Positions 1 to 6,623 of a DNA stretch of 15,848 nt are shown in pieces. Below the pieces are notes generated by a model. The model searched no databases, was not told the DNA's origin, and saw only the letters and a program-made list of their open reading frames with translations. The stretch lies in NCBI GenBank assembly GCA_902478705.1, contig CABSMB010000009.1:1-15848 (forward strand). Direction: 5' to 3'. The stretch is from an uncultured Collinsella sp. (GTDB lineage: Bacteria; Actinomycetota; Coriobacteriia; Coriobacteriales; Coriobacteriaceae). Numbering within the stretch: the first letter of the stretch is position 1; every line of letters starts with the position of its first letter. A program made the translations under genes and the position numbers.

Positions 1-146
1 GCGCACGGTAGGCGATCGCTTGCGGGTGATTACCGCCGAAGCAATCGCTCACAACCACGTCGTAGCGACGATGCCCAACGCTTGTCACGCCCAGGTACGA
101 GCGCGCCTCGGCGGTAATCACCCGCAAGCGATCGCCTACCGTGCGC
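1..146. repeat. Perfect 39-bp inverted repeat at the window edge
   Basis: Bases 1-39 are the exact reverse complement of bases 108-146, with 68 bp between. The right arm encodes a normal part of the spermidine-synthase-like protein (ERTVGDRLRVITAE). The left arm falls where the same protein should continue past its DCFxG motif. The repeat begins at base 1 and sits inside a coding region, so an assembly fold-back at a contig end is the likeliest explanation. Confidence 0.9.
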
Positions 147-604
147 TCCAGCTCCTCCAAGTAGAACCAGCGACGCGCCAGACGCGTAATTTCGGCATCG
201 TACTCAATGACATCCATGCGCAGGCCCTCATGCGACATCAGCGCATACTTGGGATAGGCAAACCCGCCCCCGCCCAGCATAAGCATGCGGTCGATACCAT
301 GCCCGCAAGCATCACGCATTGCATCCTCGGCCTCAAACACATCGTCAAATGCGCGATAGTACGCAAAGACCGGCTCCGCCCAACGATCGCCAACATAGCT
401 CGCGCTTTGGTAGACGCCGCCCTGTACGAGCACACGGACCTCGTCACCGCTCTCGTCGTGCAAGCGTTTCACACGCGCCAACCCATTGCGGGTTCGCGCA
501 ACCTGCAGACAGGCAGCACGAACAGCGACGGCAGCCGCACCGAGCGCCGCAGCTCCCAGGGCAACGCCGGCAACGACGCCGGCGGAAACACTCGGCTTGT
601 TCAT
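1..604 (-). CDS. Spermidine-synthase-like SAM-fold protein, truncated at the window edge
   Basis: The 201 visible codons start with a short N-terminus and one probable Ala/Gly/Val-rich membrane helix (about residues 6-29). A Rossmann-type methyltransferase/aminopropyltransferase core follows: the glycine loop MLGGGGFAYPK (about 109-119), the acidic strand VIEYD (about 132-136), and VVVSDCFGG (about 183-191). The glycine loop and DCFxG resemble proteins annotated as spermidine synthase-like. The typical polyamine-binding gatekeeper region is not visible, so the substrate is unknown. The ATG directly follows the elp3 stop codon, and an AAGGAG site inside the elp3 end lies 6 nt upstream, so the two are probably translationally coupled. 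The last 12 or so residues are encoded by the terminal inverted-repeat arm and may not be genuine. The family call is moderately sure; the function is not. Confidence 0.72.
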   Translation of the reverse strand, partial: MNKPSVSAGVVAGVALGAAALGAAAVAVRAACLQVARTRNGLARVKRLHDESGDEVRVLVQGGVYQSASYVGDRWAEPVFAYYRAFDDVFEAEDAMRDACGHGIDRMLMLGGGGFAYPKYALMSHEGLRMDVIEYDAEITRLARRWFYLEELERTVGDRLRVITAEARSYLGVTSVGHRRYDVVVSDCFGGNHPQAIAYRA

Positions 605-2509
605 CTAGAGCTCCTTTTGCAGATAGAGGCCATGGTCGTAAAAACCAAGGTGGCGATAGTACTCACGCGTGCCAATCGCGCTGATCACATTGATGTGTGT
701 ATATCCCGCATCCTGAGCAATCTGGCACGCACGTTCCACGAGCGAACGTCCCAGACCGTGATGCTGAGCCGCCTGGCCCTGATCGCCCACACGCGCCGCC
801 ATGCCATAGACGTGCACCTCGCGAATCATCGCCTCGTCCGGCAACGTCGGCAACTCGTCCGCATGCGCGGCAACAAACGCGCGATCGGGCAGCGACAGGC
901 GCAAAAAGCCGGCGATCTTGCCCTCGGGCGTCACCCACTGCAAAAAACGTTCGCTCGTCACCGGCGTCTCGTAAGCAACCTCATCAAGAGAGAGCTCATC
1001 CAAATCGGCACCCGCGGTACTGATCTCGCGATAGCGGATCTCACGCACCTTTGCGCCCTCGCCGCGAGCTGCCAAGCGATTCTCGACGAGCTGACGCAGG
1101 TTAGGCTTCTTATTGCCCACCATAATGTCGTCGGAGCTAAAGTCGCGAATCATACGGCTGATACGGCAAAACGCCGGCGTCACCACAATGTCGTCGGCCA
1201 GCACGTCGAGTAGCTCTTCCTCGGTATAGGGACGCCACTCGCCACGCTCGTAGCAGCCCACCAGACGCGAGCCCTCGATAAGCGCGCACGGGTAGACCTT
1301 GACCTCGTCGGGCATAAAGGCGCCCTCGGTCATAAAGCGCTCGTAGTCGCGTTTGTCCCCCTCGGGCGTAGCGCCCAGCAAGTTGAGCATAAAATGCGCG
1401 TGGATCTTAAAGCCAAACAGTCTTGCAAGCGAAAACGCACGCTCAATCTGAGCCACCGTAATGCGACGCTCGTTAATGTCGAGCAGGTGCTGGTCGAGGC
1501 TCTGAATACCCATCTGGATCTTGGTGCAGCCCAGGCGGCGAATGAGCGTAAGCGCCTGCGGCGTCACGGCATCAGGGCGGGTCTCGATAACGAGCCCCAC
1601 CACGCGATGCTTCGCCGTCTCGTTAATGCGCTGCTGGAGTTCGAGCTCTTCCATCGTGGCTGTCTGCCACTCGGCGACCTCGCCCCACGGCGTGCCGGGA
1701 CCGTACAGGCGACGCACCGCACGGTTGTAGCCGCCCACGGCAGCATCCACGCGCTCCTGCTCGTCGGCAACGCCGCTCGCAAGCTCAACCTCGTCGGTCG
1801 CAATACCGGCAGCCCGATAACGCTCGCGACGCTCCGCCACCACGGGCGGCAACGCATCGGCAGGAGCATTGTCAAGCAGGCGCCCCGCCTCGGCACGGCT
1901 GATGCCAGGACGCGCCAACATGGGGTTTGCCGCCACACCAGCCACGGCATCGTCATTGAGCGCACGGAAGAGCTCCGACGTAAACCATGTCTGGTAGCCC
2001 TCCGGATAGTCACTCCACGTGCCGCCGAGCACGATGAGCTCAATCTTGTCGGTCGCATGTCCCATCTGCGAAAGCGCCGTCAGACGAGCGCTCACCTGCA
2101 GATACGGATCGAAGCAGTTCTGCTCCGCACGAGCGCACGCCGGCTCGGCATGCAGATAGCTTTTAGGCATGCGCAAGTCGTTGGGGCAAAACAGGCAATC
2201 ACCCGAGCAAGGCCACGGCTTAGTAATGACAGTAATGGTTGCCACGCCCGAGGCCGTACGGCGCGGCTTCATACGCAGCACCTGCAGCAGTTGACGCTCC
2301 AGCCCGGCATCGACATTCCATCCAGCCCAACGAGCCGGCTCTTCACGTTTAACCCGCTGGTAAAACGGCAGCAGGCGACGCTTGGCAAGATCGCGTTTGT
2401 CGGCACCCTCGCGGCGCGCCTCGGCGTGTATCAGTTTGACGAGCGCCTTGTCGTCCACGGTCTCACCGCAACGCAGGACCTCGAGTATGTTCAAGATAAT
2501 CTGTTCCAT
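605..2509 (-). CDS. elp3: Elp3: radical-SAM/acetyltransferase for tRNA wobble uridine (cm5U34)
   Basis: The 634-residue protein has the full Elp3 layout. A basic N-terminal tRNA-binding region is followed by a radical SAM domain whose 4Fe-4S cysteines are C101, C105 and C108 (CSGDCLFCPND). Typical Elp3 segments follow: SYLHAEPACARAEQNCFDPY, ETRPD, KIQMGIQSLD and KVYPCALIEGSRL. The C-terminal GNAT domain has the acetyl-CoA loop QHHGLGR (582-588) and the Elp3 signature ISAIGTREYYRHLGF (609-623). Elp3 uses acetyl-CoA and SAM to place a carboxymethyl group on C5 of U34 in tRNA; in bacteria it acts without the rest of Elongator. The ATG at 2509 lies 6 nt after a TACAAT box and has no spaced Shine-Dalgarno, suggesting a leaderless message. 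Downstream it abuts the spermidine-synthase-like gene. Confidence 0.95.
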   Translation of the reverse strand: MEQIILNILEVLRCGETVDDKALVKLIHAEARREGADKRDLAKRRLLPFYQRVKREEPARWAGWNVDAGLERQLLQVLRMKPRRTASGVATITVITKPWPCSGDCLFCPNDLRMPKSYLHAEPACARAEQNCFDPYLQVSARLTALSQMGHATDKIELIVLGGTWSDYPEGYQTWFTSELFRALNDDAVAGVAANPMLARPGISRAEAGRLLDNAPADALPPVVAERRERYRAAGIATDEVELASGVADEQERVDAAVGGYNRAVRRLYGPGTPWGEVAEWQTATMEELELQQRINETAKHRVVGLVIETRPDAVTPQALTLIRRLGCTKIQMGIQSLDQHLLDINERRITVAQIERAFSLARLFGFKIHAHFMLNLLGATPEGDKRDYERFMTEGAFMPDEVKVYPCALIEGSRLVGCYERGEWRPYTEEELLDVLADDIVVTPAFCRISRMIRDFSSDDIMVGNKKPNLRQLVENRLAARGEGAKVREIRYREISTAGADLDELSLDEVAYETPVTSERFLQWVTPEGKIAGFLRLSLPDRAFVAAHADELPTLPDEAMIREVHVYGMAARVGDQGQAAQHHGLGRSLVERACQIAQDAGYTHINVISAIGTREYYRHLGFYDHGLYLQKEL

Positions 2510-2515
2510 GTCCCC

Positions 2516-2543
2516 ATTGTAAAGGCAAAGGCGCCGGAGCCAA
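2516..2543 (-). promoter_or_regulatory. Probable elp3 promoter giving a leaderless mRNA
   Basis: On the minus strand TTGGCT (2543-2538), a 16-bp spacer and TACAAT (2521-2516) make a plausible -35/-10 pair. Only six bases (GGGGAC) separate the -10 from the ATG, so transcription would start at or next to the A of the start codon. The -35 lies within the upstream terminator hairpin. Confidence 0.55.
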
Positions 2544-2559
2544 CCTCGGCCCCGACGCC
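2521..2559 (-). terminator. Rho-independent terminator after the DUF4097 gene
   Basis: On the minus strand GGCGTCGGGGC (2559-2549) pairs with GCTCCGGCGCC (2540-2530) as an 11-bp stem with two G-U pairs and an 8-nt loop. It is followed by TTTGCCTTT. The interrupted U-tract makes it moderate in strength. Confidence 0.6.
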
Positions 2560-2606
2560 TCCATCAAAGAGCACGCCTATATGCACCGGTCTCCGAAAAC
2601 CACACG

Positions 2607-3506
2607 TCACTCCGGATCAAACGACATGTCGCCCGAACCGACCTTAAAACGATACGTGGCAGACTTATCACCGTTGTCGAATTCAAGATTCAATATGGTC
2701 TCGCCATCGTAGCCAAGCGGAAGGAAATCGCTCTCGAAGTCACCGCTGCCCACGGTAAGGCTCGCCTTAAAGCCCGTAGAGTTCGGAACCGCTATCTCCA
2801 CATCGCCCGAGTCCACGCTTACGTCCATCGACTTCGCGGGGGCCTGGTAGAGCTCGAACGTCGCATCGCCCGAACCTACCTTGGCATTCAGGGCGTCGGT
2901 TACAGTGCCCGCAAACTCAACGTCTCCCGAGTCCAAAGTCAGGTTGAGGTCATGGCACGCAATGTCCGTGACCGTCAGGTCTCCCGATTCTACATTCGCT
3001 GTAATGCCCACCATGTTATTGGCAACTTCGCGCGGCAGTTCGACGGTTACCGTGCGGTCAATGGCGCGCTCGTCATCGCAATCGAACTGGCGAAGCTTGA
3101 GCGTAGAACCCTTAACCTCGGCCAGATTCTGAGTGGCAGCATCGTAGGTAGCTACCCCCTTTGCAACACGACCGCTCTCGATGACACGCACCTGCCCGCC
3201 GGAAACGCACTTGATCTCAACCTCACCCGATGTCACATCCAGGTCAAGGGACTGGAATGAGTCGGCATCAAACGTTTCGCTCGAAAGCTGCCGAGACTGA
3301 GCGGAATAGTTACCGCCATCCAAAGAATCGTCCCCGTCAACCACATCGTCCATACCGGACAAACCGGATGCAATATCGCCGAGATCCCACGGGCCATCAA
3401 AATGAAACAATATCCGCGAAGTGCCAAAGATAAGCCCGATGATGAGCACGAACGCTCCGATACCGACGCCCAGGCGGACCTTGGACTCATGCGAGAGCTT
3501 CATCAT
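2607..3506 (-). CDS. Membrane-anchored DUF4097-type beta-strand repeat protein
   Basis: A 299-residue protein. A short basic N-terminus precedes one membrane helix (about 11-32), then an acidic linker (WDLGDIASGLSGMDDVVDGDD), then a repeat domain outside the membrane. The repeat domain holds regularly spaced xSGDx turns: TSGEVEI, ESGDLTV, DSGDVEF, GSGDATF, DSGDVEI, GSGDFES and GSGDMSF, about 20 residues apart. This is the pattern of DUF4097/putative-adhesin beta-helix domains, whose function is unknown. The start ATG overlaps the TGA of the upstream regulator gene and follows an AGAAGGTGA site, so the two are translationally coupled. DUF4097 genes commonly sit next to membrane-linked regulators, which suggests an envelope-sensing role here (inference). 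Confidence 0.85.
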   Translation of the reverse strand: MMKLSHESKVRLGVGIGAFVLIIGLIFGTSRILFHFDGPWDLGDIASGLSGMDDVVDGDDSLDGGNYSAQSRQLSSETFDADSFQSLDLDVTSGEVEIKCVSGGQVRVIESGRVAKGVATYDAATQNLAEVKGSTLKLRQFDCDDERAIDRTVTVELPREVANNMVGITANVESGDLTVTDIACHDLNLTLDSGDVEFAGTVTDALNAKVGSGDATFELYQAPAKSMDVSVDSGDVEIAVPNSTGFKASLTVGSGDFESDFLPLGYDGETILNLEFDNGDKSATYRFKVGSGDMSFDPE

Positions 3507-4216
3507 TCATCACCTTCTTTGGCGCTCGGCTCAGCGGCGGTCGAGGAAGCCACGTCAGTATCAACCGCAGCGGAAACATCCTGAGCCTTAGCCGCCTCCG
3601 GCGCCGGACCAACCTGAATATCCCCGCGTGCCCAATCGCCATCGAGCGCACGCGCCACCCAGTGATAGATGGGGATTGTAAAGAAGATCAGCGCGGCAAA
3701 GGAGCCACCAAACAGGAACATCAGCAAAAAGAACAGCAGCCAGCACACGGCCCAATACGGAAACGACTGGAACGGACCTTTCCCCGGAGTCGAGCCAGCT
3801 GCGCCGCCACTCGTCACCTGCGCCGTAGCGGCATTGGCGGCCTGCGCACTCCAGCTTGCCGCTTGCGCCGCCTTGGCCGCAGCATCACTCGCCTGCGTAG
3901 CTGCCTCCGTGGCGCGCGCCGCCGCCTCATGGGTGCGGGCACGTTCTGCCGCCTCGGCCTCGCGCTGACGGGCGCGGTCCTCGTTCTCAAACTCGATATC
4001 GTCCTCGATCTCATCGCTCGGATTGAGCAGCTCGTCCAGGCTCACGCCATAGAGCTTGGCGAGCGAGATCAGGTTCTCGGTATCGGGCGAGCTCTCCGCG
4101 CGCTCCCATTTACTGACCGCCTGGCGCGACAGCCCCAGCTTTCGCGCCAGCCCTTCTTGGCTAAAACCCTTGCTGCGACGAAGGTCGGCGAGCCGCTGCG
4201 CAGTTTCTACATTCAT
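3503..4216 (-). CDS. XRE-family regulator with C-terminal membrane helices
   Basis: A 237-residue protein. Residues 5-60 form a Cro/CI-type helix-turn-helix (LRRSKGFSQEGLARKLGLSR, then QAVSKWERAESSPD). An acidic and then very Ala-rich helical stretch follows (about 68-135). Two close hydrophobic segments come next (about 152-188; PYWAVCWLLFFLLMFLFGG, then FAALIFFTIPIYHWV), with an Ala/Glu/Asp-rich C-terminal tail. The arrangement predicts a DNA-binding protein tethered to the inner face of the membrane. An AGGAGG site ends 4 nt before the ATG. It overlaps the DUF4097 gene by 4 bp and diverges from the methyltransferase gene, so it may control itself and perhaps its neighbour from the shared 268-bp region. 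Ligand and targets cannot be read from the sequence. Confidence 0.88.
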   Translation of the reverse strand: MNVETAQRLADLRRSKGFSQEGLARKLGLSRQAVSKWERAESSPDTENLISLAKLYGVSLDELLNPSDEIEDDIEFENEDRARQREAEAAERARTHEAAARATEAATQASDAAAKAAQAASWSAQAANAATAQVTSGGAAGSTPGKGPFQSFPYWAVCWLLFFLLMFLFGGSFAALIFFTIPIYHWVARALDGDWARGDIQVGPAPEAAKAQDVSAAVDTDVASSTAAEPSAKEGDE

Positions 4217-4337
4217 GGTTCCTCCTATGCTTTTGCCAGCCGTGCCGCCGGACCGTTTTTGTTCTTAAGGCGCCTTGCACAGTTAAAAATCTATCCGCCA
4301 CCGCCAAAAACATGCCACCTATTCTAGTGAGATTTTT

Positions 4338-4413
4338 GACAACCGACGGTTGCGGGCGCATATGAGCTGCGGAAATGTGTCTAAACAGAGCAATGACCCG
4401 TCGCTCGGTTGTC
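4338..4413. promoter_or_regulatory. Operator-like inverted repeats between the XRE gene and the methyltransferase gene
   Basis: GACAACCGA at 4338-4346 recurs as its exact reverse complement TCGGTTGTC at 4405-4413. The first copy overlaps a compact palindrome, CAACCG-A-CGGTTG (4340-4352), and a TTGACA hexamer (4336-4341). The second overlaps the -35 proposed for the methyltransferase gene. These are candidate binding sites for the adjacent XRE protein. The rest of 4217-4484 shows nothing else convincing; the XRE promoter itself was not clear. Confidence 0.35.
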
Positions 4414-4438
4414 CCCGTTGCGGCGTTAACGGTAGTAT
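4409..4438 (+). promoter_or_regulatory. Candidate promoter of the methyltransferase gene
   Basis: TTGTCC (4409-4414), an 18-bp spacer and TAGTAT (4433-4438) lie about 30 bp before the GGAGGGAG ribosome binding site. Both hexamers match the consensus only moderately. Confidence 0.4.
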
Positions 4439-4484
4439 GGTCGTACTGTTTATTCCGCACCGCCAACGGAGGGAGTCCCGCGCC

Positions 4485-5357
4485 GTGAACCGCGATTTCG
4501 CCTCATCGCTCATCCAGCTCAACAATACGTTCTATCGCGAACACTCCGCCTCCTTTTCCGATACGCGCCAGGCCCCGTGGCCCGGCTGGGTGCGCACCAT
4601 GGATATCGCGCTTGGGCAGCTCGACGTCGCCACCATCGAGCATCCCGTCCGCGTCTTCGATCTTGCCTGCGGCAACATGCGCTTCGAGAACTTTGCCGCC
4701 GGCGGCACGCTTGCCGCCAAGGGCGTAGACGGCACGAGCCCCTCGGCAGACGCCAGCTGCCCCTTTGAGTTCTACGGCGTCGACTCATGCCAGGATTTGG
4801 CCATCGATGCGCGCGGCCACGCCCTGCGCATCCCTAACTTACACTTCCAAGAACTCGACGTGCTCGATGCTCTCATGAAGCTCAACCCCGCCGAGACGCC
4901 CGACGCGCTCTTTGACGCACCGCTCGCCGATATCTCGGTGTGCTTTGGCTTTATGCACCATGTGCCGTCGTGTGAGTACCGCGTACGCGTGCTCGACGCC
5001 CTGGTGCGCCAGACGCGCCCGGGCGGCATCATCGCCATCAGCTTTTGGGAGTTTATGAACGACGAGCGCATGGCGCGCAAGGCCGTTCGCGCCGAAGCCC
5101 GCGCCGAGCTCACCCCGCCGTTTGAGGGTTACGACTCCGCACAGTTTGAGGCAGGCGACCACCTCATCGGCTGGCAAAACGACCGCCACGCTTACCGCTA
5201 TTGCCACCACTTTGACGATCAGCAGATCACCGACCTGGTGCGCGGCGTGCGCACGTTCTACAAGAGTGGCGAGGTCCCTGTGCGCGAACTTGAGCGCTTC
5301 CACGCCGACGGTCGTAGCGGCGAGCTCAACCGCTACGTAATCCTTAAGCGCTTGTAG
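4485..5357 (+). CDS. Class I SAM methyltransferase resembling Trm9/ALKBH8
   Basis: A 290-residue protein read from a GTG. GGAGGGAG lies 9 nt upstream, and the in-frame upstream extension has no ribosome site. Motif I is VFDLACGNMRFENF (57-70), the acidic strand end is FYGVD (96-100), and motif IV is VCFGFMHHVP (152-161), followed by RPGGIIAISFWEF (178-190). The C-terminal half carries GDHLIGW (224-230) and YRYCHHFDDQQITDL (237-251). These line up in order and spacing with the [D]-x-L/V-x-P-W and RYYHLF-x-EGEL elements of Trm9/ALKBH8 enzymes, which methylate cm5U34 of tRNA to mcm5U34. That likeness is from memory, not from a search. Elp3, which makes cm5U34, is encoded 2 kb away. A different small-molecule or RNA substrate remains possible. 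Confidence 0.8.
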   Translation: MNRDFASSLIQLNNTFYREHSASFSDTRQAPWPGWVRTMDIALGQLDVATIEHPVRVFDLACGNMRFENFAAGGTLAAKGVDGTSPSADASCPFEFYGVDSCQDLAIDARGHALRIPNLHFQELDVLDALMKLNPAETPDALFDAPLADISVCFGFMHHVPSCEYRVRVLDALVRQTRPGGIIAISFWEFMNDERMARKAVRAEARAELTPPFEGYDSAQFEAGDHLIGWQNDRHAYRYCHHFDDQQITDLVRGVRTFYKSGEVPVRELERFHADGRSGELNRYVILKRL

Positions 5358-5360
5358 GCG

Positions 5361-5378
5361 TCAGCGATTCGTCGCTGA
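5361..5378 (+). other. UUCG-capped hairpin after the methyltransferase stop codon
   Basis: TCAGCGA-TTCG-TCGCTGA forms a perfect 7-bp stem with a UUCG tetraloop three bases after the stop codon. No U-tract follows, so it is more likely a message-stabilising or processing hairpin than an intrinsic terminator. Confidence 0.55.
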
Positions 5379-5474
5379 GCCGCACCGCATCTTTCGGGCA
5401 AATCGCGCCCACCCCTTCCAACCCATTGCCGGAACGCACGGTCATGCGTTCCATACTTATAACCAAGGAGCCTC

Positions 5475-6314
5475 ATGGGAGCCGTCCACGTTCGCACGCC
5501 TAAGAACTTTGTGCTCGAGGAGCGCCTGGAGCGCTACGCCGACGCCATCGAGACGGGCCCCGAGGCCTATGCGGGACATTGGCGCGAGGCGTGTACGCCG
5601 GCTGGCGGCAAGCCCTTCGCCCGGCTTCATCTCGATCTGGGCTGCGGCAAAGGAACCTACCTAGTCGAGCGCGCCCACCGCGAGCCCAACACACTCTTTA
5701 TCGGCATGGACCAGGAACCCATCTGCATTGCCTACGCCGCGCAGAAGATTTGCGAGCAGGAGCTGCCCAACGCTCTCGTCTTGCCACGAGGCGCCGCATC
5801 GCTGCCGCGGCTGTTTGCCACAGGCGAGCTCGATGCTGTCACTATCAACTTTCCCACGCCGCAGCCCAAGGCCAAATACGCCAAAAAACGCCTCGTCCAT
5901 GTCGACCATCTAATGCTGTACCGTCCGCTCTTCGCAGCTGGCGCCACTGTCACGCTGCGCACCGACAGCAAGCCGCTGCGCGACTACGCCCTGGGCCAGT
6001 TTGCCGCGGCCGGCTACGACACGCTTTGGGTAAGCGATGACGTACGCCGCGATCATCCCGAGCATCCCGAGACCGAATACGAATGCCGCACGCGCGAGAT
6101 GGGCGCCGTCGTCTATGGCATCTGTGCCACACCCGGCGCGCAGCCGACCGACGAGCAGCTCGCGGCAGGCCGGGCGCAGGAGCAGAGCCTCGCCTGCTAT
6201 CTGCCCGACGACCTCGATGAGCTCACCTACGTGCCCCTCGGCATGGAAGAAGCCGTCGAGAACTTTAAGAACCGCGCCCGCAAGGGCAAGAAGCGTTTAC
6301 CGCAGGAGTCCTAG
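5475..6314 (+). CDS. trmB: TrmB-like tRNA (guanine-N7-)-methyltransferase, divergent
   Basis: A 279-residue protein. AAGGAG lies 5-6 nt before the ATG. The SAM loop is LDLGCGKGTYLVE (53-65), followed by FIGMDQE (75-81) where the family has an acidic SAM-ribose contact. TrmB features further on are LRTDS (161-165) and the tRNA-contacting TEYECRTREMG (200-210, equivalent to the usual TEYE-x3-x2-G). The normally near-invariant DPWPKKRHxKRRL segment appears here as PTPQPKAKYAKKRL (127-140): the aspartate is Thr and the tryptophan is Gln. An extra 50-60 residues follow the usual end. TrmB makes m7G46 in the tRNA variable loop. The fold is confident; identical activity is less so. It follows the methyltransferase gene after 117 bp and could be co-transcribed. 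Confidence 0.82.
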   Translation: MGAVHVRTPKNFVLEERLERYADAIETGPEAYAGHWREACTPAGGKPFARLHLDLGCGKGTYLVERAHREPNTLFIGMDQEPICIAYAAQKICEQELPNALVLPRGAASLPRLFATGELDAVTINFPTPQPKAKYAKKRLVHVDHLMLYRPLFAAGATVTLRTDSKPLRDYALGQFAAAGYDTLWVSDDVRRDHPEHPETEYECRTREMGAVVYGICATPGAQPTDEQLAAGRAQEQSLACYLPDDLDELTYVPLGMEEAVENFKNRARKGKKRLPQES

Positions 6315-6379
6315 AGGCCTCTGATGGTCGCGGCGTCGGCAAACAAGCGCAAATAGCCGCCGGCGAACGACCCTCAAAT

Positions 6380-6501
6380 CTAAGTGAGTAGACTTTTTGC
6401 AATAGCCAAGCACAACCCGCATAGCGAAAAATAAAACCGCAGGTAGAGCCCTTGCGCAAAAGCCATGTGCTCACGATATTGCAAAAAGTCTACTCACTTA
6501 G
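6380..6501. repeat. 122-bp element with 25-bp perfect inverted arms
   Basis: Arm 6380-6404 (starting CTAAGTGAGTAGACTTTTTG) is the exact reverse complement of 6477-6501, with a 72-bp AT-richer centre. A smaller nested pair, GCACA (6410-6414) with TGTGC (6466-6470), would extend the structure, and TTGCGCAA (6452-6459) is a short palindrome. No flanking target duplication and no convincing coding sequence is visible. It could be a non-autonomous transposable element, a dispersed palindromic repeat or a structured RNA. The rest of the 309-bp gap (6315-6623) shows only a possible -10 box for the helicase gene. Confidence 0.85.
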
Positions 6502-6583
6502 CTGGCAGCTGCGCCAAAGGGCTGGGCAGAACGCCCATTTCCTGCATTTTCTCGCGTGCCGGCGCCCCACGCCGCCGCTACGC

Positions 6584-6589
6584 CATAAT
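6584..6589 (+). promoter_or_regulatory. Possible -10 box of the helicase gene
   Basis: CATAAT lies 34 bp before the chosen ATG. No good -35 is seen at the proper distance. Its position argues against starting translation at the ATG at 6588, which would overlap the box. Confidence 0.3.
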
Positions 6590-6623
6590 GGATGGCGGAC
6601 AAACGCGAGAGAAAGCAAACCAC

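Noticed and set aside
20..1213. Long plus-strand open frame (397 codons) across the left end
   Set aside because: It lies antisense to elp3 and to the spermidine-synthase-like gene, both with clear motifs. It shares peptide pieces with the latter only through the inverted repeat, and it has no recognisable domain.
4350..4484. Upstream in-frame extension of the Trm9-like methyltransferase
   Set aside because: The ATG at 4350 has no ribosome site and lies within operator-like repeats. The GTG at 4485 has GGAGGGAG at good distance and matches the start of the domain.
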